IMG/VR virus record: IMGVR_UViG_3300036851_000411
Span: 1-64,000 of that record
DNA from: a virus
DNA length: 64,000 nt
Reading direction: 5' to 3' (one strand)
In this document: one piece after another, positions 7,625-16,286 of the stretch
Layout of the letters: each line of letters begins with the position of its first letter
Numbering within the stretch: the first letter of the stretch is position 1
Notes under the pieces: generated by a model
The model's database searches: none
What the model saw: only the letters and a program-made list of their open reading frames with translations
Told to the model about the DNA's origin: nothing
Made by a program: the position numbers and the translations under genes

Positions 7625-9536
7625 CGTACCAGCTACCCGGGCGTGGCTCGACCCGGACGAGATCATCGTGGACAGCTTCGCCGGCGGCGGCGGCGCCTCG
7701 CAAGGGATCACCGAGGCGCTTGGCCGCGCGCCCGACATCGCCATCAACCACGACGCGGAAGCGATCGCGCTCCACAAGGCGAACCATCCGACGACGGAAC
7801 ACTTCCCCGAGAACGTCTGGAAAGTCGACCCGGTGACCGTCTGTCGCGGCCGACGCGTCGGGCTGATGTGGCTCTCGCCGGACTGCAAGCACTTCTCGAA
7901 AGCGAAGGGCGGCAAGCCGGTTGAGAAGAAAGTCCGCGGCCTCGCGTGGGTCGCGGTGCGATGGGCAAAGGCGGTGCGGCCGAGGGTGATCGTCCTCGAG
8001 AACGTCGAGGAATTCCAACACTGGGGCCCGCTCTTCCGGTCGGACCACCCGAACAGGAAGCTGCGCGACCGTCCAGACCCTGAGCGGAAGGCGCTCACGT
8101 TCCGCCGGTTCGTGGGCCGGCTGCGTGCGTTAGGCTACGTCGTCGAGTGGCGGGAGCTCCGTGCCTGCGACTACGGTGCGCCGACGACGCGCAAGCGCTT
8201 GTTCCTCGTCGCGCGCTGTGACGGCCAGCCGATCCACTGGCCCGAAGCGACGCACGGGAAGCACCGCCTACTGCCCTGGCGCACGGCGGCCGAGTGCATC
8301 GACTGGTCGATCCCGTGTCCGTCGATCTTCCTCACGCCCGTCGAGGCGAAGTCGTTGGGGGTCAGGCGTCCGCTCGCCGATGCGACGCTCCGTCGAATAG
8401 CCCGTGGCGTACAGCGCTATGTTATCGACGCGGCGGATCCGTTCATCGTCAGCTACTACGGTGCGAAGCGAGATGGTGACGACCGCACCGCGCCCCTCGA
8501 TGGGCCATTGCCGACGCAGACGACGGAGAACCGCTTCGCGGTGGTCGATCCGTTCATTGTGCCGGTGAGTCACAGCGGCGATGATCGCACGCACTCGGTC
8601 CACGATCCACTCCGCACCATCACCGGCGGGTCACGCGGGACGCACGCGATCGTCCAGCCGTTCATCGCTGGCGTTGGTGGAAGGATGGGGCAGTCCGCCG
8701 AGCGCGGCGTCGACCGTCCGTACCAGACGATCACCGCGAAGGCCGATGCCGCGTTGGTCGTCCCGACGCTCATTCAAACGAGCTACGGCGAAGACAAGAA
8801 GCGGAATGGCGGAATGGGACAGCCGCCTCGCGTGCTCGATCTTGGGGCACCGCTAGGTACGGTCGTCGCGGGCGGGATCAAGCATTCGCTCGTGTCGGCG
8901 TTCCTCGCCAAGCACTACGGCGGGCATGAGACGCCGGGGTCGTCGCTCGCGCAGCCGATCGACACGGTGACCGGCACCGATCATCACGCAGTCGTGAGCG
9001 CGCACATCGCGAAGCACTACGGCGGTCGCGTGGGATCGTCGATGGACGAGCCGCTGCACACGGTGACAGCCGACAGCGTGCATCACTCGGTCGTCGCGTC
9101 CTCGCTCGTGAAGCTCAAGGGCACGGCGAAGGACGGCCAACAGCTCTCGCTGCCGCTCCATACCGTGCAGGCGGGCGGGAACCACTACGGCGAGGTGCGG
9201 GCCTTCCTCATGAAGTATCACGCCACCGGCGGGCAGTGGAACGCGCTCAGCGCGCCGATGCCAACCGCCGTCGCGAAGGACAGCATCGCGCTCGTGACGG
9301 TGGCCGGCGCCCAGTACGTCATCGCTGACATCGGCATGCGGATGCTCGCGCCGCGGGAGCTCTACCACGCGCAGGGCTTCCCGTCGACCTATCGCATTGA
9401 CATCGAGTTCAACGGCAAGCCGCTGAGCAAGACGGCCCAGGTGAAGATGTGCGGCAATTCTGTCTGTCCTCCGCTCGCGGCGGCCATCGTCCGCGCGAAC
9501 TTCGCCACCACGGACCGGCAGGAGGTGGCAGCGTGA
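7617..9536 (+). CDS. DNA (cytosine-5) methyltransferase with repeated recognition region
   Basis: A 639-residue C5 methyltransferase. Motif I is DSFAGGGGASQG (about residues 19-30), motif IV is a variant SPDCKHFSKAK in place of the usual PCQ block, motif VI is VLENVEEF, and the C-terminal motifs are ELYHAQGFP and a GNSVCPP block. Between them, about residues 275-560 hold at least seven copies of a unit of about 35 residues with the pattern F-I/L-x-KHYGG, then DxPLxTVT, then HHAVV, which must form or extend the target recognition region. That is unusual for a C5 enzyme and may mean multi-site specificity. Likely role: protection from restriction. Confidence 0.92.
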   Translation: MPNVPATRAWLDPDEIIVDSFAGGGGASQGITEALGRAPDIAINHDAEAIALHKANHPTTEHFPENVWKVDPVTVCRGRRVGLMWLSPDCKHFSKAKGGKPVEKKVRGLAWVAVRWAKAVRPRVIVLENVEEFQHWGPLFRSDHPNRKLRDRPDPERKALTFRRFVGRLRALGYVVEWRELRACDYGAPTTRKRLFLVARCDGQPIHWPEATHGKHRLLPWRTAAECIDWSIPCPSIFLTPVEAKSLGVRRPLADATLRRIARGVQRYVIDAADPFIVSYYGAKRDGDDRTAPLDGPLPTQTTENRFAVVDPFIVPVSHSGDDRTHSVHDPLRTITGGSRGTHAIVQPFIAGVGGRMGQSAERGVDRPYQTITAKADAALVVPTLIQTSYGEDKKRNGGMGQPPRVLDLGAPLGTVVAGGIKHSLVSAFLAKHYGGHETPGSSLAQPIDTVTGTDHHAVVSAHIAKHYGGRVGSSMDEPLHTVTADSVHHSVVASSLVKLKGTAKDGQQLSLPLHTVQAGGNHYGEVRAFLMKYHATGGQWNALSAPMPTAVAKDSIALVTVAGAQYVIADIGMRMLAPRELYHAQGFPSTYRIDIEFNGKPLSKTAQVKMCGNSVCPPLAAAIVRANFATTDRQEVAA

Positions 9537-9790
9537 CGAGGCGGGTCGTGAGGTGGCACCAGCAGACGACGGCGAGCTATGGCGACGCCGAGACCTGGTA
9601 CGCCCGCTACCGTGGCTGGACGCTGTACGCGCATCGCATGAAGAAGCGCCGGGTCTGGTACCCGAGCGTGCATCGCTTCACGGGCGGCGGGGCCGACGAC
9701 GCGCGCAGCGTGGCGATCTATGGCTCGCCCGAAGGCGCGCAGAATGCCGCCGAGTTCTACGCCGAGCACGGACGGTGGCCGCATGCCTAA
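9533..9790 (+). CDS. Small hypothetical protein
   Basis: An 85-residue basic, aromatic-rich protein. GTG at 9533 overlaps the methyltransferase stop as GTGA. It ends in an ATGCCTAA junction. The many Trp, Tyr and Arg residues suggest a nucleic-acid-binding role, without a known family. Confidence 0.62.
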   Translation: MTRRVVRWHQQTTASYGDAETWYARYRGWTLYAHRMKKRRVWYPSVHRFTGGGADDARSVAIYGSPEGAQNAAEFYAEHGRWPHA

Positions 9791-10499
9791 CGCAACGGTC
9801 GCCGTTCGCGAGCGCGGGATCATCATGCAAGCCGAGAGCGTGCTGGCCACGCTCGACGGTCGGAAGACCCAGACGCGACGCATCGTGAAGCTCAAGCCTT
9901 GGATGGCACGTGACGCGATGACGCGCGACGCGGCGTGGGCCGACCCCGGCATCGGTGCCGGTGGCTACCTCAAGGTCCCCCGCGGCCAGGACAACACCGC
10001 ACATCGACTGTATTGCCCGTACGGCGCGGTCGGTGATCGGCTGTGGGTGCGGGAGACGGCGTGGTTCGACCGAGAAATGATGCCGTTGCTCGGGTATCTC
10101 CGATGCTTCTTCGAAGGCGGTGATGTCCGGCATGAAGGGGACCCGACGACGGCGAAAGCGCCAGGCCTGCCGGGGTCGCACGTCGCCAGCGTGTTCAATC
10201 TCAACACGGCGCTCGTTCGGCGTTCGTCGATATTCATGCCGCGCTGGGCCTCCCGCCTCACCCTCCAGATCACTGGCCTACGCGTCGAGCGGCTGCAGGC
10301 GATCAGCGATGCCGACACACTCGCCGAAGGCGTCCGGTCGCACACCACGAGCGACGACACCGCAACGGGGGCAGCGTCTCGGCGGCAGGTCTACCGCAAT
10401 CTCTGGGACTCGCTGAATGCGAAGCGCGGCTACGGATGGGATGCGAACCCGTGGGTCTGGGTCATCGGGTATCGACGCCTAACGGGCGAGGTGGCCTGA
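9783..10499 (+). CDS. Phage ASCH-type protein
   Basis: A 238-residue protein of the long phage ASCH type: MQAESVLATLDGRKTQTRR near the N-terminus, YGAVGDRLWVRET in the middle, then a MPRWASRLTLQIT block, RVERLQAISDADTLAEGV, and a closing WDANPWVWVIGYRR. These proteins are frequent in phages; binding of RNA or modified bases is assumed from the PUA-like fold. The start is in ATGCCTAACG. Its presence beside several DNA modification genes may be meaningful, but there is no direct evidence. Confidence 0.85.
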   Translation: MPNATVAVRERGIIMQAESVLATLDGRKTQTRRIVKLKPWMARDAMTRDAAWADPGIGAGGYLKVPRGQDNTAHRLYCPYGAVGDRLWVRETAWFDREMMPLLGYLRCFFEGGDVRHEGDPTTAKAPGLPGSHVASVFNLNTALVRRSSIFMPRWASRLTLQITGLRVERLQAISDADTLAEGVRSHTTSDDTATGAASRRQVYRNLWDSLNAKRGYGWDANPWVWVIGYRRLTGEVA

Positions 10500-10500
10500 C

Positions 10501-11343
10501 ATGGCGCCGAAAAACAAGGAGTTCTCGACCGAGAACCCGCTCTACTGGATGCCGTTCCCATGGGAGAAGTGGCACGAGATCGTCGACACCATGACGCGCG
10601 CCCAGACGCTCGCGACGCTCCAACTGCTCGAGCTGGCGTGGAAGAACCGCGGAATCCTGCCAGCGTCGGAGGAGATCCTCGCGAAGGGTGCGGGTCTCTC
10701 CGACGACGAGTGGACACGGATCGGAGGCCCGGTGCGCGCATTGTTCGTCACAGACCCCGGGCAGCCGGGTATGCTGCGCTGGCCGTGGGTCTTCGGGCTC
10801 TTCGCCGCCCAGCTCGCGAAGCACGAGTCAGCGGTGACGAAGGGGAAGATGGGCGGCCGTCCAACGAAGGAGGAGGCCGAGGCAAAGAAGAAGCACCAGC
10901 CGAAAAGCCGAAGGAAAAGCCCAAAGAAAGCTGAGGTTCTAGCTGAGGATTCCCCCGGGGTTTCACCTCAGCTAGATGCCCAGCCAAAGCCCGGCGTAAA
11001 GTCCAACGAAACAGAACTAGAACTACAGGGTTTTTCTCTCTTACAGAGAGAAAAAGACCCTGCCGCTGCTTCGTCGCGCTCGCCTGACGGCGCGCGGCGC
11101 AGCGGGACGAGCGAACGGCGCCCAGCCGAAGTGCATTCGCGGATCCCGTCGATCGACGATCCCGAACGCCGTCGAACAGGGCCGGCGTCGAAGCACCCCA
11201 TCGCGCTCGCCGATCTCACCGGCCCCGCGCTCGTCCGCCTCGAGCCCGAGCTCGTGACGCTGCTCGCCGCGCGGGTCGAGGCCGAGCAGGGCGCCGAGCA
11301 CTCCAGCCATCTGCAACATCACCGTCAGGAGGCCGTGTGCTGA
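10501..11343 (+). CDS. Possible DUF1376/YdaU-like replication protein
   Basis: A 280-residue protein. The first 90 residues (YWMPFPWEKW, a TLATLQLLELAWKN helix, then LPASEEIL) resemble the DUF1376 domain found at phage replication loci; a link to replication initiation is inferred. Residues about 115-230 are low-complexity, basic and probably disordered, and hold an AT-rich perfect hairpin in the DNA. The tail is helical and acidic. It could equally be a DNA-binding structural protein. Confidence 0.5.
   Translation: MAPKNKEFSTENPLYWMPFPWEKWHEIVDTMTRAQTLATLQLLELAWKNRGILPASEEILAKGAGLSDDEWTRIGGPVRALFVTDPGQPGMLRWPWVFGLFAAQLAKHESAVTKGKMGGRPTKEEAEAKKKHQPKSRRKSPKKAEVLAEDSPGVSPQLDAQPKPGVKSNETELELQGFSLLQREKDPAAASSRSPDGARRSGTSERRPAEVHSRIPSIDDPERRRTGPASKHPIALADLTGPALVRLEPELVTLLAARVEAEQGAEHSSHLQHHRQEAVC
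11027..11064. other. AT-rich hairpin inside a coding region
   Basis: Within the disordered part of the preceding gene, CAGGG plus TTTTTCTCTC is mirrored by GAGAGAAAAA and CCCTG after a TTACA loop. It stands out in this GC-rich genome and looks like an intragenic terminator or a pause/frameshift element. Confidence 0.6.
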
Positions 11344-11654
11344 CAGCTCTCATGCAGTGGCTGACATCGATCTCGCCTGTGGTCGTCGCGTTGTTCTGGG
11401 CGGTCGGGTGCGCGGCGCTCGCGGTCGCGATGGTGTTCGCGCTCGCCGCGGCCGAGCAGTTCAAGGCTGGCATCGAGGCCAAGCGGCAGCTCGCGATTGA
11501 GGAACGCCGTTGGTTCGACACCCCCTTTCCCATAGAGCTCGCGTCCGACGCGGCACTCGACGCGATCAGCCGACGCCTCGAGGCGAAGCTCGATCAGGCG
11601 CGGGGCACGAAGAAGGCGCGCGCCATCGCCGCGGTCGCCCCACACCTCGCGTGA
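11337..11654 (+). CDS. Membrane-anchored small protein
   Basis: A 105-residue protein with one long hydrophobic region (about residues 5-42, perhaps two short spans) followed by a charged helical tail. GTG at 11337 overlaps the previous stop by 7 nt. Function unknown. Confidence 0.65.
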   Translation: MLTALMQWLTSISPVVVALFWAVGCAALAVAMVFALAAAEQFKAGIEAKRQLAIEERRWFDTPFPIELASDAALDAISRRLEAKLDQARGTKKARAIAAVAPHLA

Positions 11655-11661
11655 AGTCCGC

Positions 11662-12255
11662 ATGAAGTCTGCGCCCGTGTTCGTCCCCAGCTCGCTCGGT
11701 CCCGACTCGCCGTTGCTCACGGCGGGCGGGAATCTGCGCGCGCCAGGGCCGAGCGAAGCCGATGCACAGATCGCGTACATGGCGCTCTGTGTCGGTGCGG
11801 TCCGGAAAGGGCAGCCGCGCCGGATGGGCGACGGGATGACCGGCCGCTATCCCGAGCTGTATCTCCTCCGCGCCAACAACCCGAACAAGGGCGGCCAGCG
11901 TTCGAAGGCGGCGCGCGGGTTCGCGAAGGCGATGGGTCTCCTGCGTGACGTTCCCGATATCACGCTGCCGGTCGCCCGGGGGCCGTTCACCGCGTTGGAG
12001 CTCGAGTTCAAGAAGCCGGGTGAGTATGGCACGCCGAATCAGCGCGCGATGGCGGAGCTGCTGTGCGCACAGGGCCATTGCGTCGTGGAAGTGCAGGGGT
12101 GCCAGGAAGCGCTCGATGTGACGCTCGGCTATCTCGGGTTCACGCCGCACGACGAGTGGGTGCTCGACTGGGCGAGCCAGAAATACGGGCTCCGACAGCC
12201 GCTCGCGCCCATGCGCGCGAAGATGTACGAGCAGCTCAAGCCGAGGAGGCGTTAG
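11662..12255 (+). CDS. VRR-NUC domain nuclease
   Basis: A 197-residue protein. Residues about 95-160 match VRR-NUC: PDI with D99, ALELEFKK with E115 and K117, Q127 and a C-terminal VVEVQGCQEALDVTLGYL strand-helix. This is the PD-(D/E)xK nuclease type found alone in phages and in eukaryotic FAN1. It may act in replication, recombination or Holliday-junction processing of phage DNA. The N-terminal 90 residues are unassigned and basic. Confidence 0.85.
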   Translation: MKSAPVFVPSSLGPDSPLLTAGGNLRAPGPSEADAQIAYMALCVGAVRKGQPRRMGDGMTGRYPELYLLRANNPNKGGQRSKAARGFAKAMGLLRDVPDITLPVARGPFTALELEFKKPGEYGTPNQRAMAELLCAQGHCVVEVQGCQEALDVTLGYLGFTPHDEWVLDWASQKYGLRQPLAPMRAKMYEQLKPRRR

Positions 12256-12259
12256 GCTG

Positions 12260-12490
12260 ATGGGTAAGACGAAGCTAGGCAAGCGCGCATGGGACGTGCT
12301 CGAACGCCCGCAGGGGCTTTCGTTCTACTCGGACGCGATGTGTGGTGAGTCCGACGAAGAGGTGGCCGCGTTTCTCGCGTTCGCGGTCCCGCACGCGCAG
12401 ACGGTCGTGCGTGAGATGCGTCGATTGCTTCGCGAATACATCGCGACATTGCCCAAACCCGAACAGCCCTCCGGACCGTTGTCATTATGA
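12260..12490 (+). CDS. Small hypothetical protein
   Basis: A 76-residue helical protein of unknown function. The gene before it ends with a CGTTAGGC word a few bases upstream of this ATG. Confidence 0.6.
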   Translation: MGKTKLGKRAWDVLERPQGLSFYSDAMCGESDEEVAAFLAFAVPHAQTVVREMRRLLREYIATLPKPEQPSGPLSL

Positions 12491-12517
12491 CCACCACCTG
12501 CCGGAGGCGTTAGGCCC

Positions 12518-12802
12518 ATGGCGGTCTACGTCGACAATATGCGCGCCCGGATGGGCCGGATGGTGATGTGCCACATGTTCGCGGACACGACGGCGGAGCT
12601 GCACGCGATGGCGGAGCGGATCGGCGTTGAGCGGCGATGGGTCCAGAACGAGGGCACGCACCGCGAGCACTACGACATCGCGCTCAGCAAGCGGGCGCTC
12701 GCGATCGCTGCTGGCGCGCGGGTCATCGGGATGCACGAGCTGAGTCGATTACTCAACGCCAAACGCGGGAACGCAGATGCGGCAGTGGTGAATGACGCCT
12801 AA
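12518..12802 (+). CDS. DUF4031 family protein
   Basis: A 94-residue protein that fits DUF4031: MAVYVDNMR start, a HMFADTTAELHAMAERIG helix, and HYDIALSKRALAIAAGA. The family is common in phages and actinobacteria and has no assigned reaction. The N-terminal YVD and central conserved His suggest an enzyme. The stop lies in a GCCTAACG word that is also part of the next gene. Confidence 0.82.
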   Translation: MAVYVDNMRARMGRMVMCHMFADTTAELHAMAERIGVERRWVQNEGTHREHYDIALSKRALAIAAGARVIGMHELSRLLNAKRGNADAAVVNDA

Positions 12803-13671
12803 CGGTGCTCCGTCGCGGCCCGTGCTTCGGTACCACGGCGGCAAGTGGCGTCTCGCGCCCTGGCTTCTCGGCGTGTTCCCGCCGCACCACGTGTACACGG
12901 AATCGTTCGGGGGGGGCAAGCGTGTTGCTCCGTAAACCGCGCTCCTATGCCGAGGTCTACAACGATCTCGACGACGAGATCGTGAACCTGTTCCGGGTGC
13001 TCCGAGACGACGGTGCCGCGCTCCTGCGCGCAGTGGAGCTCACGCCATACGCTCGCACCGAGTTTCACGGCAGCTTCCGTCCGACGAGCGACCCGATCGA
13101 GCAGGCGCGTCGCACCGTGGCGCGGAGCTTCATGGGGTTCGGCGGGAACCTCACGCGAGCGAATAGAGACCAGTCGCCACAACGCACCGGGTTCCGCAAC
13201 TACAGCTCGACGAACCGGCGAGCGACGCCGGCGAGTGACTGGCGCAACTGGCCTTCCGGGCTGGTGGAGATCATCGACCGCCTGCGAGGCGTGATCGTCG
13301 AGCACCGCGACGCGATGGTGGTTCTGCTCGCGCACGATGGGCCGAACACGCTCCACTACGTCGACCCGCCCTATGTCCATGTGACGCGTGGGTATGATGC
13401 CGGCGGATCGCATCGCGGCTACCGCCACGAGATGACCGATGATGGCCATCGCGCGCTCGCTGCCGTGCTCCGCGGGCTCGAGGGGATGGTCGTGCTGTCT
13501 GGCTACCCCTGCGATCTCTATGACCGCGAGCTCTATCCGGACTGGACACGCTACGAACGACCGCACGTTGCCGACGGCGCGCGCCCGCGCACCGAGGTCG
13601 TCTGGCTCAACCCCGCGTGCGTCGCTGCGCTCCATTGCAGCCGCGCGCAATTGGAGATCCCGCATGCCTAA
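12792..13671 (+). pseudogene. D12-class (Dam-like) adenine methyltransferase, split by a G8 run
   Basis: The first frame (ATG 12792, codons up to a stop at about 12937) gives LRYHGGKWRLAPWLL and YTESFGGG, the N-terminus of a D12 adenine methyltransferase. It then runs out of frame in eight G residues (12909-12916). The second frame continues as ASVLLRKPRSYAEVYNDL through the catalytic DPPY to 13671. Seven or ten Gs would restore one protein of about 290 residues (FGGAS or the canonical FGGGAS). Causes could be a sequencing error, phase variation, ribosomal slippage or true decay. Annotated as broken as written. Confidence 0.85.
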
Positions 13672-14377
13672 CACCACCAGCACGCCACTGACGCGGGCCG
13701 AGCTCGCGCGCTGGCTCCGCTCAGAGGTCGAAGGGCAAACCTACCTCGCCGCCGACTTCGCCATCAACCAAGGCGGAGAGGCGGCGAAGCTCTGCGTCAT
13801 CCGCGCCGACCGACTGAACGCCGCCGCGGCGCTGCTTGAAGGGATGGCGCCCTCCTTCGACGATCGCATGCGGGCCATCAGCGAACGTGTGGCTGCCGCG
13901 GCGCAGGCCCACTCCCACTCTCGCGTCGACTTCATTCACCCCGAGTGGCTCACGATTGTGCGCGACCGCGTGGCCGGCGGCGCGTTGCATCACCAGGTGG
14001 TGGAACTCGCCCCGCACGAGTGCATCGCGCTCTTCGCGATGGTGGACACGGCGACCGCCAACATGCTCGGCCTCCTCACGCCGGCCGGCCTCGAGTCGTC
14101 GCTCCAGCGGGAAGTCCTCCGCTCGCTCGGCTACGGGTATGAGGTCACGGTATCGACGGCGCTCCGGTGGCTGCGCCATGACCGCGACGAGCTGCGCGCG
14201 GCGGATGAGGTCCTCGATGAACTCGACGTGCCCGACTCGTGGGAGGATGAGCGTGACCCCGAGCGGCCGAGAGGCGGTCACCTCACGCTGAGCCAGCGCA
14301 TTCGCATGCTCCAGGAGCGGTACGAGCGCGAGTTCGCGTCTCTCCGTGCGGAGAACGAGGCGCCCGCACCCGCATGA
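13664..14377 (+). CDS. Hypothetical protein
   Basis: A 237-residue mainly helical protein starting in ATGCCTAAC, 8 nt inside the methyltransferase gene. It has a central HHQVVELAPHECIALF segment and an acidic C-terminal coiled-coil-like tail. No family recognised. Confidence 0.7.
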   Translation: MPNTTSTPLTRAELARWLRSEVEGQTYLAADFAINQGGEAAKLCVIRADRLNAAAALLEGMAPSFDDRMRAISERVAAAAQAHSHSRVDFIHPEWLTIVRDRVAGGALHHQVVELAPHECIALFAMVDTATANMLGLLTPAGLESSLQREVLRSLGYGYEVTVSTALRWLRHDRDELRAADEVLDELDVPDSWEDERDPERPRGGHLTLSQRIRMLQERYEREFASLRAENEAPAPA

Positions 14378-14913
14378 GCGCCGCTGCTGCTGCGACCAAC
14401 GCCATCGGTTGGCGTGCCTCGACGACGCCGGCACAGAGCGTTGAGTGGGGCACACCCCCAGCGCTCTACCTGGCGCTCGATCGCGAATTCGGGTTCACGA
14501 TCGACATCGCGGCCGACCCGGCGATGGCGAAGCACGTTCGCTTCGTCGCGAAGGAGACCGATGCACTAACGCTATCGTGGGCGGGCGAGCGCGTATTCGC
14601 GAACCCGCCGTATGGGCGCGGGCTCGATCGCTGGATGCGCAAGGGCTTCACCGAGGCGAGCGAGCACGGCGCGCTGGTCGTCATGCTCGTCCCCGCGCGC
14701 ACTGGTAACGCGTGGTTTCACGACTACGCCTTGCCCCATGCGGAGGTGCGCTTCATCCGCGGGCGTCTGAGCTACCAACGCGACGGGCAACCGACCGGCC
14801 GCCAGCATCGATGCCCGTTCGATAGCTGCGTCGTGATCTTCCGCCCGCACAGCCGCGGCGCGGGGCGGATCATCCAGCAACACGTCATGCCGTTCCTGAG
14901 CCGGGTCGTCTGA
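14374..14913 (+). CDS. Phage DNA N6-adenine methyltransferase
   Basis: A 179-residue protein of the phage N6A (Dam) family. Marks are EWGTPPALYLALDREFGFTID near residue 24, then AADP, and the catalytic NPPY at residues 77-80. It is compact, as usual in phages. It should methylate adenine, adding to the MT-A70, C5 and D12 enzymes. It starts on ATGA after the previous gene. Confidence 0.92.
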   Translation: MSAAAAATNAIGWRASTTPAQSVEWGTPPALYLALDREFGFTIDIAADPAMAKHVRFVAKETDALTLSWAGERVFANPPYGRGLDRWMRKGFTEASEHGALVVMLVPARTGNAWFHDYALPHAEVRFIRGRLSYQRDGQPTGRQHRCPFDSCVVIFRPHSRGAGRIIQQHVMPFLSRVV

Positions 14914-14979
14914 CCGGCGGCCGTTAGGCAGTTTCCCCGTTCGATCCCACACACCAACTCATCACCACGGAGCGATCCC

Positions 14980-15192
14980 ATGGCACGCGTCAGCGGCATC
15001 ACCTACCTCACCGATCTCGTCGAGAAGCTACGGCGCCGGAAGCGCTGGCCCTCGCTCGGCGAGGTGGCGGAGTCCCGCGCCATCCGCGCGCGCAGCGATC
15101 GACGAAGCCTCAACCTCAAGCCGACGGAGTTGGCGCGGCCGAGGCACAACCATCCGGCGAAGCCGGCGGTGGGGAAGGGCCGCGCCCGTTAG
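14980..15192 (+). CDS. Small basic hypothetical protein
   Basis: A 70-residue, strongly basic protein, last of the first + strand operon. Its stop lies within a CGTTAGGC word at the meeting point with the convergent - strand genes. Confidence 0.58.
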   Translation: MARVSGITYLTDLVEKLRRRKRWPSLGEVAESRAIRARSDRRSLNLKPTELARPRHNHPAKPAVGKGRAR

Positions 15193-15530
15193 GCAGGCAA
15201 AGCGGCGGGAAGCCCCAAGGCGGCAGCCACCACGCGTCGGGCGACGCGTCGGTAGGCTGCCCGCCGGTCGTCCGAGATCCGCGGCCACCACGCGCTGGCG
15301 TCCCGCGCATCCTCCGGTGTCTGAGCGGCGAGGGCGATCGCTCCGCGCTCGACCATGGCATCGAGATCCGCCGGACCGGTGATCATCCGCGCGAACGCCT
15401 CCGCGTCCTCCTCGTTCATCGGCCCCGAGAGCTCGTGCTCACCGTCCTCGGTGACGACGATCAATCGACCCGCGTTCGGGCCGTAGGTCTGCTCGTCGTC
15501 TGCGAGCTGATAGGGCTTGGCGATCGTCAT
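15189..15530 (-). CDS. Hypothetical protein
   Basis: A 113-residue acidic unknown protein, last gene of a three-gene - strand operon. Start is the ATG at 15530, overlapping the upstream stop by 4 nt. The long upstream extension of the frame is not needed. Confidence 0.65.
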   Translation of the reverse strand: MTIAKPYQLADDEQTYGPNAGRLIVVTEDGEHELSGPMNEEDAEAFARMITGPADLDAMVERGAIALAAQTPEDARDASAWWPRISDDRRAAYRRVARRVVAAALGLPAALPA

Positions 15531-15793
15531 CGGGCGGCCTCCAATTCGGCGCGCTGGAAGTAGTTGGGCTCCGTCTCGCCGTCGAGCCGCACCGCGAGCA
15601 TCCCATCGACCACGTCGACGATCTCGCCCGAGCGGCCGAAGTCGATGTCCGCCGTCACCGTGACGCGCCGACCGACGACGCGCGCGCGGTAGCTCGCCGC
15701 TTGGGCCGCAGCCGCCTCGCGACGGTTCTGCTCGGCGATCGGGTCGCGCCGGTAGGCGTACCCACGGCCCATCGAGTTGAAACTGCCGCCCAT
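15527..15793 (-). CDS. Hypothetical protein
   Basis: An 88-residue protein, second gene of the - strand operon. The C-terminal half (RVVGRRVTVTADIDFGRS then GEIVDVVDG) looks like a small SH3/KOW-like beta barrel. Function unknown. Confidence 0.65.
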   Translation of the reverse strand: MGGSFNSMGRGYAYRRDPIAEQNRREAAAAQAASYRARVVGRRVTVTADIDFGRSGEIVDVVDGMLAVRLDGETEPNYFQRAELEAAR

Positions 15794-15804
15794 GGCTCGG
15801 GTCC

Positions 15805-16035
15805 TCAGCGGTTGATGGTGGTGGAAACAGTCGTCGAGCGTGCGGCGCGCTCGGCGGCGCGGAGCTGCTTCCAGCCCGGCACCCACGCGCAGCCGCCGAG
15901 GCTCTGGCACTCGTCGGCGTCGTGGCCCGCCTCTTTGCCGCAGACCACCCATTGCTCGGTCGGGTGGATCTCGCCGCAGAACCCCATCCGGCGCGCCTCG
16001 CGCTGCAACCCTGCTTCCGTCCGAACCCGTGCCAT
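15805..16035 (-). CDS. Small Cys-rich hypothetical protein
   Basis: A 76-residue protein, first gene of the - strand operon. Four Cys and two His (CGEIH, VCGKEAGHDADEC, GGC) suggest a small zinc-binding fold. ATG at 16035 is chosen since it follows the outward-facing promoter element. Confidence 0.62.
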   Translation of the reverse strand: MARVRTEAGLQREARRMGFCGEIHPTEQWVVCGKEAGHDADECQSLGGCAWVPGWKQLRAAERAARSTTVSTTINR

Positions 16036-16055
16036 CGTGCCCCGCTCCGTTTGTC

Positions 16056-16084
16056 GTGTGGGATATGATACCATATGCTACCAC
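16056..16084 (-). promoter_or_regulatory. Class II early promoter/operator, leftward copy
   Basis: Read on the - strand this is GGTAGCATATGGTATCAT followed by a short C-rich stretch and CAC. It is an inverted copy of 16211-16238 and near 18921-18947. The element contains the near-palindrome TACCATATGCTA and a TATCAT that could act as -10 for the - strand operon. Confidence 0.65.
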
Positions 16085-16175
16085 ATAACACAAGAGGGAA
16101 GATGTTGCCGATGTTCCCGGACGCGTGCGCGGTGGCCACCCCTTCCAGAACGTACTACTCGCGCCGGTTGTTTGC

Positions 16176-16199
16176 TTCAATCTATGTGATAATTGCCTA
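16176..16199 (+). promoter_or_regulatory. Class I palindrome box (partial)
   Basis: TATGTGATAATTGCCTA at 16183-16199 matches the left half and centre of the class I box, with TTC 7 bp ahead. It lies directly before the rightward class II element and so could modulate the radC operon. Confidence 0.5.
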
Positions 16200-16210
16200 T
16201 TGCGTAATCT

Positions 16211-16238
16211 GGTAGCATATGGTATCATACTCCTACAC
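16211..16238 (+). promoter_or_regulatory. Class II early promoter/operator, rightward copy
   Basis: GGTAGCATATGGTATCAT and a trailing C-rich/CAC segment, 50 bp before the radC-like start. Together with the inverted copy it forms a divergent control region of about 180 bp (16056-16238). Confidence 0.65.
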
Positions 16239-16286
16239 AGAGAACGTCAATCGCGACACGGTCAGCACGGACGAGGGGTCGACGCA

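Noticed and set aside
11050-11056. A-run as a programmed frameshift in the DUF1376-like gene
   Set aside because: The run is five As without a proper X XXY YYZ heptamer, and no alternative frame of useful length follows.
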